From Ruminococcus flavefaciens MA2007 (GTDB lineage Bacteria > Bacillota > Clostridia > Oscillospirales > Ruminococcaceae): DNA of 64,000 nucleotides. The first letter of the stretch is position 1. Every line of letters starts with the position of its first letter. Position numbers and translations under genes: made by a program. This document shows positions 8,703 through 16,614 of this stretch, in pieces. Below the pieces are notes generated by a model that did not search any database, was not told the DNA's origin, and worked only from the letters and a program-made list of their open reading frames with translations. The DNA is taken from assembly GCF_000621845.1 (NCBI RefSeq), contig NZ_JHXF01000006.1, positions 124,001 to 188,000 of the forward strand, in the 5' to 3' direction.

Positions 8703-10247
8703 ATGGAATTAAAACTCAACAGAGAGACCGTTCCTGCGGCGGAAACTATATACGACGGCGTACAGGAGCAGGCTCTCGAAATGGATTACATTCTTCCCGA
8801 TTACTGCCCTGACATTTTCAGGCTTATCCGCTGTGACACCACTCCCGTTATCACCGACTGGTCGATAAGCGGTGACAGGCTCACCTATGAGCTGATGTGC
8901 GATATACATATACTCTACTGCGGCGAGGAGGGCTCGGCGGTGCAGTCCGTTGACCAGCACAGGAGCTTTACGCGGACGGTGGAGCTTGGCAGGACGGCGG
9001 ATTCCGCCGAGGTAAGGCTTGTACCCAAGACCGACCATGTGAACTACCGCGCCGTGAATAAGCGCAGGCTCGACCTGCGTGGAGCAGTCTCCGTTAAGAT
9101 AAACGTGACGGGACAGCAGGAGCAGGAGGTCATATCCGACGCATTCGGCATGAATATCCAGCTGAAAAAGGCTCCCGTAAAGTTTGCGGCGCAGAGGATA
9201 AACGCCGTGAAAAACGTCCGTATTGAGGAGGACATGGAGCTCACACCTGCACAGCCCGATATATCCAGTGTACTGAGCTGTCGGTGCAGGGCAGGGGACT
9301 GCGAGATAAAGCTTATCTCGGGAAAGCTCCTTGCCAAGGGCGAGGTGCAGACGGAGCTTCTTTACTCGGGCAGCGAGGGCGCTGTGGAGCATATGAGCTT
9401 TTCTCTAAGCTACAGCCAGATAATCGACGTGGAGGGTATCGACGACAGCTTTGAGTGCGCAGTTATGCCCGAGGTGGTCAGCTGCAATGTTACGGCGGCT
9501 GCGGACGGCGACGGCAATAACAGGATACTCCGCTGTGAGACCGAGATAAGACTGGGCTGCCGTGCGGTAAAGACTGCTACTGCCATGATAGCTGAGGACG
9601 CCTTTTCAACAGTCTACCCATGCAATGTTGAAATGTCGGAGATAAAAGCCGAGCAGATACCCTTGGTATACGACGAGAGCTTCCGCCACAGTGCAAGGCT
9701 TGCGGAGGGCGACGCTGTGCCCCAGACTATCTATGCCATGTGGAGCGAGCCCAAGAACATCAATACCCGTATCGGCGACGACGGGCGCTCCGTAGTCATC
9801 AGCGGTATGCTGTCCTATTCAATGGCGGCTAAGGATAACGCAGGCATGGTGGTCATGCCTGACCGTGACGAAGCTTTTGAGGAAACTATCGGACTTCCCG
9901 ATGATATCAGCGGCGCCTATGTCTCGGCAGAGGTCAGCGTAAAGGAGACCGCCTATGATATCTCCGCAGAGGGAATCCTCAACGCAAGGGCTGATATTGC
10001 CGTGAAGCTGTCAGTGTACAGCTCGGACAGCATAAAGGCAGTGACAAATATCGTTATTGATGACTCCGCCAAAAAGGAGCGCGACGGCGATTACGCTATC
10101 AAGCTGTATTTCGGTATCGAGAATGAGAACGTCTGGGATATCGCCAAGCGCTACAGCACCAGCGTTGAGGCTATCATGGAGGAGAACGAGCTCAGCGGCG
10201 AGCGCCTTGAAAACGGCGGAATGCTGCTTATCCCTATAGTATCTTAA
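8703..10247 (+). CDS. DUF3794/LysM spore-coat morphogenetic protein, SipL-like
   Basis: A 514-residue protein without signal peptide. It is built of repeated DUF3794 beta domains (the first ends near residue 130; similar segments recur about 165-290 and 330-450) and closes with a LysM domain at about 460-510 (a core reading NVWDIAKRYSTSVEAIMEENEL). This is the architecture of SipL, the Clostridioides difficile protein that binds SpoIVA at the forespore surface. The next gene is spoIVA, which strongly supports that role. The ATG at 8703 was chosen because AAGGAGGT lies 8 bases upstream. It implies that the organism keeps an endospore programme. Confidence 0.8.
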   Translation: MELKLNRETVPAAETIYDGVQEQALEMDYILPDYCPDIFRLIRCDTTPVITDWSISGDRLTYELMCDIHILYCGEEGSAVQSVDQHRSFTRTVELGRTADSAEVRLVPKTDHVNYRAVNKRRLDLRGAVSVKINVTGQQEQEVISDAFGMNIQLKKAPVKFAAQRINAVKNVRIEEDMELTPAQPDISSVLSCRCRAGDCEIKLISGKLLAKGEVQTELLYSGSEGAVEHMSFSLSYSQIIDVEGIDDSFECAVMPEVVSCNVTAAADGDGNNRILRCETEIRLGCRAVKTATAMIAEDAFSTVYPCNVEMSEIKAEQIPLVYDESFRHSARLAEGDAVPQTIYAMWSEPKNINTRIGDDGRSVVISGMLSYSMAAKDNAGMVVMPDRDEAFEETIGLPDDISGAYVSAEVSVKETAYDISAEGILNARADIAVKLSVYSSDSIKAVTNIVIDDSAKKERDGDYAIKLYFGIENENVWDIAKRYSTSVEAIMEENELSGERLENGGMLLIPIVS

Positions 10248-10365
10248 AGATTAGAGCTAAGAATTAAGAACTAAGAGCTAAGAATTATAGAATTAGAACT
10301 AAGAAATATCAGTTTACATATCTTAGTTCTTAGATCTTAGGTCTTAGTTCTGATAAAAAAGGAGT
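10248..10365. repeat. Imperfect AT-rich repeats between sipL-like gene and spoIVA
   Basis: The spacer is made of degenerate copies of an AGAACTAAGA-like word (on the left half) and its complement CTTAGTTCTTAG (on the right half), so the whole stretch can fold into a long imperfect hairpin. No promoter was recognised in it. Confidence 0.6.
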
Positions 10366-10370
10366 AATTT

Positions 10371-11846
10371 ATGACTAAAGATATATACACCAATATCGCC
10401 CAGCGCACGGGCGGCGATATCTACATAGGCGTGGTGGGACCTGTGCGCACGGGCAAATCCACCTTTATCAAGCGTTTTATGGAGTCCCTTGTGATACCCA
10501 ATATCGCCAGCGAGTTCAAGCGCGAACGGGCTATCGACGAGCTGCCACAGTCTGCCGCAGGCAAGACTATTATGACTACCGAGCCAAAGTTTATCCCCGA
10601 GGAGGCAGTCCGCATAGACCTTGGCGACGGAGCGGCATTCAATGTCCGTATGATAGACTGCGTGGGCTACATCGTCCCGAGCTCCCTTGGCTATATCGAG
10701 AACGAACAGCCGCGAATGGTGATGACATCGTGGTTCGACGAGGAGATACCCTTCAATATGGCGGCTGAGATAGGCACGCAGAAGGTCATTACGGAGCACT
10801 CCACAATAGGGCTTGTCATCACCACTGACGGTACGGTCACGGATATCCCCCGTGAGGAGTACGCCGAGTGCGAGGAGCGCGTTATCCGCGAGCTTAGGGA
10901 GCTGGGCAAGCCATTCGTTGTCATACTCAACACCGTCGATCCAAGCTCTCCCGAGGCAAGAGCGCTTGCGGAGCAGCTCACGGAGCGCTATGACGCAAAG
11001 GTCATCCCCGTGAACTGCCTTGACCTTACAGAGGAGGATATCCGCGGAATAATGCGGGAGATACTCTTCTCGTTCCCCATAAAGGAGATAAATATCCGTA
11101 CCGCTCGCTGGATAAACACCCTTGACAAGGGGCACTGGCTGAAAAGTGAGATACTGGACTGCATACGAAATGCCGCCAAGGATATACGGCTGGTCCGCGA
11201 AGCTGAGGAGGCTGCCGCGGCAATGGGGGAGTGTCCCAACGTGGTAAAGGCGGAGATAACCTCCATAGACTTGGGAAAGGGCTCGGTGACTATCACCGCG
11301 GAGCTGGACAACAGCCTGTTCTACAAGATTCTCGGGGAAACCACGGGTATCGAGATAGAGAGCGAAAGCGACCTCATGCCCCTGCTGTCGGAGCTCAACG
11401 AGATACGCCGCAAGTACAAGCGCATAGAGCCTGCCCTTGCCGAGGTGGAAGCCACGGGCTACGGTATCGTAATGCCCGAGCTTGAGGAAATGTCCCTTGA
11501 GGAGCCGAAAATTATCCGTCAGGGCGGCAAATATGGGGTAAAGCTGAAAGCCTCCGCGCCGTCCATACACCTGATGAAAGCCAACATCAATACCACTATC
11601 AGTCCTATCGTCGGTACGGAGCGCCAGTCCGAGGAGCTGGTGATGTATCTGCTGGACGGCTTTGACGACGATCCCAAGAAGATATGGGAAAGCAACATTT
11701 TCGGGAAGTCTCTCCACGAGCTGGTCAACGAGGGGCTTCACAGCAAGCTTTTCAAAATGCCTGTGGACGCGCGAATGAAGCTTCAGGAGACTCTTGAACG
11801 TGTGATAAACGAGGGCTGCTCCGGGCTTATTTGCTTTATACTATGA
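10371..11846 (+). CDS. spoIVA: Stage IV sporulation protein A
   Basis: A 491-residue ATPase, the usual SpoIVA length, that polymerises on the forespore surface and forms the base of the spore coat. The N-terminal domain has a Walker A motif GPVRTGKS at about residues 23-30, and the neighbouring region (KRERAIDELPQSAAGKTIMT) matches the conserved SpoIVA switch segment. The C-terminal part carries the conserved tail ending CSGLICFIL. An AAAGGAG precedes the ATG. The partner-like DUF3794/LysM gene lies immediately upstream. SpoIVA occurs only in endospore formers, so this is good evidence of sporulation capacity or recent ancestry. Confidence 0.93.
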   Translation: MTKDIYTNIAQRTGGDIYIGVVGPVRTGKSTFIKRFMESLVIPNIASEFKRERAIDELPQSAAGKTIMTTEPKFIPEEAVRIDLGDGAAFNVRMIDCVGYIVPSSLGYIENEQPRMVMTSWFDEEIPFNMAAEIGTQKVITEHSTIGLVITTDGTVTDIPREEYAECEERVIRELRELGKPFVVILNTVDPSSPEARALAEQLTERYDAKVIPVNCLDLTEEDIRGIMREILFSFPIKEINIRTARWINTLDKGHWLKSEILDCIRNAAKDIRLVREAEEAAAAMGECPNVVKAEITSIDLGKGSVTITAELDNSLFYKILGETTGIEIESESDLMPLLSELNEIRRKYKRIEPALAEVEATGYGIVMPELEEMSLEEPKIIRQGGKYGVKLKASAPSIHLMKANINTTISPIVGTERQSEELVMYLLDGFDDDPKKIWESNIFGKSLHELVNEGLHSKLFKMPVDARMKLQETLERVINEGCSGLICFIL

Positions 11847-11874
11847 AAAAAGGAGACCTTTGGTCTCCTTTTTT
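11846..11874 (+). terminator. Terminator of spoIVA
   Basis: Arms AAAAAAGGAGACC and GGTCTCCTTTTTT around TTT, starting on the stop codon. The stem is identical to that at 8012. Confidence 0.9.
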
Positions 11875-11886
11875 CAGCCGTTAGCT

Positions 11887-12046
11887 TGTAGGGGAGCCCG
11901 CCCACGGGCTCCCGAGAGTTATGATGAAATTACGTTGTCCCATTGTAGGGGACGGCGTCCTCGACGTCCCGTTGGTGCAAATGACACATTGTAGGGGCTG
12001 CCTTTGGCAGTCCGCATTGTTCATAGCTGTAGGGACGACGTCTCAT
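11887..12046. repeat. Cluster of four GTAGGGG-type hairpins
   Basis: Four units in 160 bases, starting at about 11887, 11945, 11990 and 12028. The first three begin TGTAGGGG and the fourth TGTAGGGA; each continues into a self-complementary stem of different sequence (for example AGCCCG/CGGGCT, GACGGCGT/ACGTC, CTGCC/GGCAG). This gap between convergent spoIVA and the xylanase gene holds nothing else before the hairpin at 12063. Confidence 0.75.
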
Positions 12047-12062
12047 TTTTCATATAGCAACA

Positions 12063-12092
12063 AGAAAGCCGTGCTGCCTAAGCACGGCTTTC
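12063..12092. terminator. Terminator downstream of the GH10/GH43 gene
   Basis: Inverted arms AGAAAGCCGTGCT and AGCACGGCTTTCCT-like around GCCTA. Read on the minus strand it follows the 3'UTR element of the xylanase gene; the T tract is short (CTTTCTTG). Confidence 0.65.
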
Positions 12093-12193
12093 CTGTTCTG
12101 ATTTGTCCCTTACAATAAAGTTTTGGAATTATATCAATCTGTGCGGCGCATTTGTGCAGAAGCACCGCACAGATCAACATCGAAAAGAATTAT
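12093..12193 (-). ncRNA. 3'UTR structured element, copy 1 (after GH10/GH43 gene)
   Basis: A 101-base stretch directly after the stop codon of the xylanase gene, about 80% identical to 53209-53309 after the CE3/CE15 gene. Both can form a hairpin with outer arms ATCTGTGC and GCACAGAT. The inner pairs differ between copies but stay complementary (CGG/CCG here, CAG/CTG in the other), which points to selection for RNA structure. A conserved flank TTCTGATTTGTCCCTTACAA follows on the plus strand. Function unknown; mRNA 3'-end stability or processing is a guess. Confidence 0.6.
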
Positions 12194-12195
12194 GA

Positions 12196-15100
12196 TTATG
12201 AGAACTTCCAGTAATCAAATTCGCAGTCGCCGCTGAATACCATGTAGATATCCTTAACGCCTGATACGTTGTTCTCTGCAGCTGCGAGTTCGTTCTCGCT
12301 GCCGTTGAGCTCGCCGTAACCGATGCAAGTACCTGTAGCAGAACCTACACAGAACTTAACTACTGCGTTGCCGCTGCCCTTGACTGTGATAGAAGATACG
12401 CCATTGCTGAGGTCAACGCCGCTGACCTTGATCCAATCGCCCTTCTTAGCCTTGACAGTTGTGTTGCCAACGCCGCTTATGCTTATGTTCTTGGACTGGT
12501 TAGACATTGTCTCAGCCTGTACAGTCTCGTATGCGTTGAGGTTCTCGATCTGGCTTACACCCTTCTGTGAACCGTTACATGTGATCTTTCCGTTGCTTAA
12601 AGTTGCCTTATCGATACAGGGTGATCTGTAGTTAAGACCCTTGCCGCCGTTAACGCCCATACGCATTTCAAGCTGACGTGAGTGATAAAGTACATAGTAG
12701 CTGCCCTTGAATTCGATAATTGAGTGGTGGTTGTTACCGCCGTTATCAAGTCTCTGTGTACCTGTGTTCTTGAATACAACGCCCTGGTACTGGTATCCGC
12801 TGAGAGGATTTGTTGATGTCATGTAACCGATATCAGCATTGCTGAAGGAATTACCGTTTACACTTGTACCACCTGGAACATTCCAGTTGTGGCAGAATGA
12901 ATAATACCATGTGTTGCCGATCTTGATCATGCTTGAGTCCTCAAAGAGGTAAGGTGTACCGGGATCGATAGGTGTACCTGAGATAGAGATCATGTCAGAG
13001 CCGAGCTTAGCGATACGTCCCTGCTTTGTCTGAGCAGCCTGTCCGCTTGGAACACCGCCGCCGTATGCGATGATACCTGTGTCTGTATTAGGATCATAGT
13101 AAACGCCTGGATCGAAGAGCCATGTTACGTTACTGTTAGGTGTATTTCTTGAAATGATTTCGTGTCCGAGAGGATCCTTTACATTCTTTGTGAATGTCGG
13201 GTCATCAGCTGTGATAACGCCGATACCTGAACCATTGTTTGCGAAGTAAAGGAAGAACTTGTCCTGACCGTTGATCTTCTTCCATGCAGCATCAGGAGCC
13301 CAAGCGTTGTTAGCCCATTTTGCAATAGGTGTGCCGTTTACTCTTGTCTTTGCAACTGGGATCTGACCGTGGTCTGTCCAGTTTACGAGGTCTGCTGATG
13401 ATAAGCAGTTGATATAGCCTGAAGAATAATCGTTTTCAATCATCTGGTTGTTCTTGTATGCAAACTGATCGGCTGTTGTATAAACATAAAGTCTGCCGTC
13501 ATATACGAGCCAGCCGGGGTCTGCGCCGAAACGCTGAGTGTAAAGCGGATTGTTCTCGCTTTCCTTCTTGAAGCTTTCTGCCAGTGAAAGACCGCTGAAC
13601 TTGCCCTCATACTTTGAAGGATCAAGTGTTTCAACTGCCGGCTTGTTTACAGGGAATTCGCTGATCTTGCCGATAACGAAATTCTGAAGGAGAACGAGGT
13701 CAGCCATTTCAAAAGCTGTGCTCTGGTCTACGTCTGCTGCCTTCTGAACCTTTGAATCGTTGAATCCGCCAGCGATGAGGCCCTTTCTTGCTGCAACGAG
13801 GTCGAAAGAGTTGATAACGCCGTCAAAGTTGATGTCGCCCTGACGAACTGTATTGGATGTAGGTGTGTCAGGATTTGTATTCTGACCGCTGCTTGGGAGC
13901 TCAGGCTGTCCTGCGCCCGGGAGCTTTGTGCCGCCGTCAGCACCGATAGCCTCGTCAACGAAGAAGCTTACAGTGTTGTTCTCGTCTGTAGTTTCAACAT
14001 AGATCTGCATATCAGAAGCGCCTGATGGGATAGTATAGCTTGTATTTGCAAGCTGTACCCACTCGCCCTTAGGAGCTGTACCTGTAGCGATCTCTGAATA
14101 CTTTGTTTCAGAACCGTCTGAATACTGGAGAGTGAACTTGAACTCTGTTGTAGAGTCACCCTCCTGAGTCATAGCGTTTACAGAGAAGCTGTAAGACTTG
14201 CCTGGCTCGAATACGCTTGAATCAAGTGAATATGAAGCACCGTTCCATGAAGCCTCACGGCCTGAGCAGTAGAGTGACTTGCTGCCTGCATACTTAGCAG
14301 AGCTGCTTGTATCAACTGAAGCTGAACCTCTGCCGTTCCAGCTGTCTGTGCTGCCCTCGAATGTGCTGTGGAACCAGTAGCCGTTAGAGTCCTTCTCCGG
14401 CGGAGGTGGTGGAGTATATGTGCCGCCGCCGTTAGCTCTTGGACCTGTGTATGGGATACCTGTTGTCCACTGGCTGTCGGAAACGAGGCTTGTTATAGCG
14501 TTGTAAGCTTCCTTAGGCTGGTTGCTTCCGTTGTACAGGAGAGGAGCGTTGCTTCTGCCGCTTGACTTATCTGTACCGACCCATGAGTTGTTGTCGTTTG
14601 GTCCCCAGACCTGAACGAGTGATACGAAAGGTCCGTTTGGATGGTTTTTATTCCAGTCCATAGCGTGCTTGAAGATAGCCTTGTACTTGTTAGCCTGGTC
14701 TGCCATTGAGTACTTGCCGCCCTCAGTTGAGAGGTCGAGCTCTGTTACCTGAACATCGAGACCGAGGTTGAGGTACTTATCCATAGCAGCGAGGTAAGAG
14801 TTTGTATCGCCCCATGCGTTGCTTGCAGCACAGTTGAGGTGAGACTGCATACCCATACCGTCGATGAGTCCCTTAGCCTTGAGAGGCTTGAGGATAGTAT
14901 TGATGATACAGTTCTGCTTGTCGTTAGCGAACTCGTTATAGTCGTTGTAGAAGAGCTGACAGCCATCGGGAGCGTACTTTCTTGCATATGTGAAAGCCTT
15001 CTCAACGAAGCTGTTGCCGCCGTAAACCATTGCCCACTTTGAGCTTCCGTTTCCGTTTGAAGGTCTTACGCCGCCCTGGTTAGCAGTACCGTCGTTGATT

Positions 15101-16104
15101 ACCTCGTTACAAACGTCGTATGCAAAGAGGTTGAGCTGAGGATACTGCGACTTGTAAGCTGCAAACATATTCTTGATGTAGCTTTCCATACGCTGATCCA
15201 TGGTTGAAGAATTTACCCATGAACCGTTGTTGTTGAAGTTTGTCTTGAAGAACCAGTCAGGAGTCTGGCTGTGCCATACGAGAGTATGACCTCTGAATGC
15301 GATGTTGTTCTTTGAAGCAAAGTCACAGATAGCAGCGCAGCGGCTGAGAGAAACCTTAACGTTTGTATCTGTTGAGCCGTTCTGAACGATAGTAGCATCA
15401 GGCTTTGTCTCGTTCTCGCACTCGATAGCGTTGTGATCCTTCAGGATAATACCTGTGATACCGCTGTTTTTTACAGTACCGCCGTTGAGGATATTACCTA
15501 CGCGGAAATATGCGCCGAATTCGTCCTTGAGTCCCTTGCCAGCAGGAGCAGCGTGTGCCTCATTAGCTGCCTTGTCGCCTGTGATAAGGAAATCATCGAA
15601 ATAGAAGTCGTCAGTAGAATCTGTATAGATCCTGAGCTTGTACTCGTAGCTTGCCTCGGAAGCTGTGTCAGTACCCTTGAGCTCGGTCCACTCGCCTGCC
15701 TTTACCTTCTTGGAATCCAGTTCAACAGTTCTTTCTTCGCCTGTTTTATCGTCGATAGTAAGAAGTGTGAAGTGGAACTTCTGAGCGGTCTCACTGTATA
15801 CCTTAACACTGTAGGTGTACTTATCGCCGCCGAAGAGGTAAAGTCCCTTTGAAGAGGCTACACCGTCCTCCTTGTTGAGACGGCCTGTGATCTTCATGCC
15901 TCGTGAAGAATCAACGCCGCCTCCGACCTCTGCGATAAGGTCAGTGTAATCAGCTTCATTGTACCAGCCTTCGTAGCTGCACTCGAAATCATTTGCAACG
16001 ATCTCTGCAGCATAAGTGTGCATCACTACGTCAGGCATTACGGACAATACCCCTGAAAGGCAGCTTGCAGCCGTCAGGCTTGCAACCAGTTTTTTTACTT
16101 TCAT
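12196..16104 (-). CDS. Cellulosomal xylanase/arabinofuranosidase: CBM22-GH10-CBM22-dockerin-GH43-CBM6
   Basis: A 1302-residue secreted enzyme. Signal peptide 1-33; a CBM22-like module about 35-176; GH10 xylanase about 185-545 with acid/base Glu334 (VCNEV) and nucleophile Glu455 (VTELD); Pro linker PPPPP at 565-569; a second CBM22-like module about 577-720; dockerin about 756-817 with a canonical calcium loop DINFDGVINSFD; GH43 about 860-1160 with Asp862, Asp998 and Glu1055 as likely catalytic residues; and a CBM6-like module about 1195-1302. GH10 cuts the xylan backbone and GH43 members remove arabinose or xylose. The dockerin lies inside the protein, as in other R. flavefaciens bifunctional enzymes. 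Transcribed alone from the promoter near 16200, divergent from the alpha-xylosidase gene. Confidence 0.93.
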   Translation of the reverse strand: MKVKKLVASLTAASCLSGVLSVMPDVVMHTYAAEIVANDFECSYEGWYNEADYTDLIAEVGGGVDSSRGMKITGRLNKEDGVASSKGLYLFGGDKYTYSVKVYSETAQKFHFTLLTIDDKTGEERTVELDSKKVKAGEWTELKGTDTASEASYEYKLRIYTDSTDDFYFDDFLITGDKAANEAHAAPAGKGLKDEFGAYFRVGNILNGGTVKNSGITGIILKDHNAIECENETKPDATIVQNGSTDTNVKVSLSRCAAICDFASKNNIAFRGHTLVWHSQTPDWFFKTNFNNNGSWVNSSTMDQRMESYIKNMFAAYKSQYPQLNLFAYDVCNEVINDGTANQGGVRPSNGNGSSKWAMVYGGNSFVEKAFTYARKYAPDGCQLFYNDYNEFANDKQNCIINTILKPLKAKGLIDGMGMQSHLNCAASNAWGDTNSYLAAMDKYLNLGLDVQVTELDLSTEGGKYSMADQANKYKAIFKHAMDWNKNHPNGPFVSLVQVWGPNDNNSWVGTDKSSGRSNAPLLYNGSNQPKEAYNAITSLVSDSQWTTGIPYTGPRANGGGTYTPPPPPEKDSNGYWFHSTFEGSTDSWNGRGSASVDTSSSAKYAGSKSLYCSGREASWNGASYSLDSSVFEPGKSYSFSVNAMTQEGDSTTEFKFTLQYSDGSETKYSEIATGTAPKGEWVQLANTSYTIPSGASDMQIYVETTDENNTVSFFVDEAIGADGGTKLPGAGQPELPSSGQNTNPDTPTSNTVRQGDINFDGVINSFDLVAARKGLIAGGFNDSKVQKAADVDQSTAFEMADLVLLQNFVIGKISEFPVNKPAVETLDPSKYEGKFSGLSLAESFKKESENNPLYTQRFGADPGWLVYDGRLYVYTTADQFAYKNNQMIENDYSSGYINCLSSADLVNWTDHGQIPVAKTRVNGTPIAKWANNAWAPDAAWKKINGQDKFFLYFANNGSGIGVITADDPTFTKNVKDPLGHEIISRNTPNSNVTWLFDPGVYYDPNTDTGIIAYGGGVPSGQAAQTKQGRIAKLGSDMISISGTPIDPGTPYLFEDSSMIKIGNTWYYSFCHNWNVPGGTSVNGNSFSNADIGYMTSTNPLSGYQYQGVVFKNTGTQRLDNGGNNHHSIIEFKGSYYVLYHSRQLEMRMGVNGGKGLNYRSPCIDKATLSNGKITCNGSQKGVSQIENLNAYETVQAETMSNQSKNISISGVGNTTVKAKKGDWIKVSGVDLSNGVSSITVKGSGNAVVKFCVGSATGTCIGYGELNGSENELAAAENNVSGVKDIYMVFSGDCEFDYWKFS

Positions 16105-16150
16105 TTACATTCTCCTCCTCATTAATAATGTATATTTTCGTTCAACGTCA

Positions 16151-16167
16151 TGATATATTTTATATCA
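16151..16167. promoter_or_regulatory. Palindrome in the leader of the GH10/GH43 gene
   Basis: Perfect inverted repeat TGATATA-TTT-TATATCA between the promoter and the start codon. It could be an operator or a leader hairpin; no copy was seen before other genes of the window. Confidence 0.4.
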
Positions 16168-16185
16168 TTTTATGCTGTTACTCCC

Positions 16186-16214
16186 ATTGTACCCTAATAT
16201 ATTAAAGATTGCAA
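16186..16214 (-). promoter_or_regulatory. Sigma-A type promoter of the GH10/GH43 gene
   Basis: On the minus strand TTGCAA, 17-base spacer, TACAAT. It would give a leader of roughly 70 bases. The rest of the 510-base gap between the two divergent genes (16215-16555) is AT-rich with no gene. Confidence 0.6.
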
Positions 16215-16555
16215 CCTAAAAAATAACGATTAGGTGTACAAAACGCAGGAAATGCCCAAAAATTGCGCACTTTCTTAAAATTGCGGTAAACAAGTTACTA
16301 TTTTTAGCATAAAACCACAACTGCCTGAAATTTGTATTATTTTGCATAATATGTTATAATAAATGCACACTAAGACATAACAACTTTTGTGGAGAATTGC
16401 GGATATTCCCTGTATTTCCGCAAATTTAAGGCTATTGTCAAAAATGACGATTTATAGCATAAACAGTCATATCCGCACTGGAAAATATAATTTTCGAATT
16501 ACCATTTGTAGAAAAACGAACAGGTGGATTTTTTGAATATAAAAACTGATTTCCA

Positions 16556-16584
16556 TTGAAATTGAACGAAAAAAATGTTATGAT
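16556..16584 (+). promoter_or_regulatory. Sigma-A type promoter of the alpha-xylosidase gene
   Basis: TTGAAA, 17-base spacer, TATGAT, 30 bases before the ATG at 16615. An AAAGGAG ribosome binding site follows. Confidence 0.6.
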
Positions 16585-16614
16585 TAGTACAACATCAACA
16601 AAGGAGCTGAGAGA

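Noticed and set aside
10344-11741. 465-codon open frame antisense to spoIVA
   Set aside because: It lies wholly opposite a clearly conserved gene, lacks a ribosome site and has no recognisable domain; it results from codon bias.
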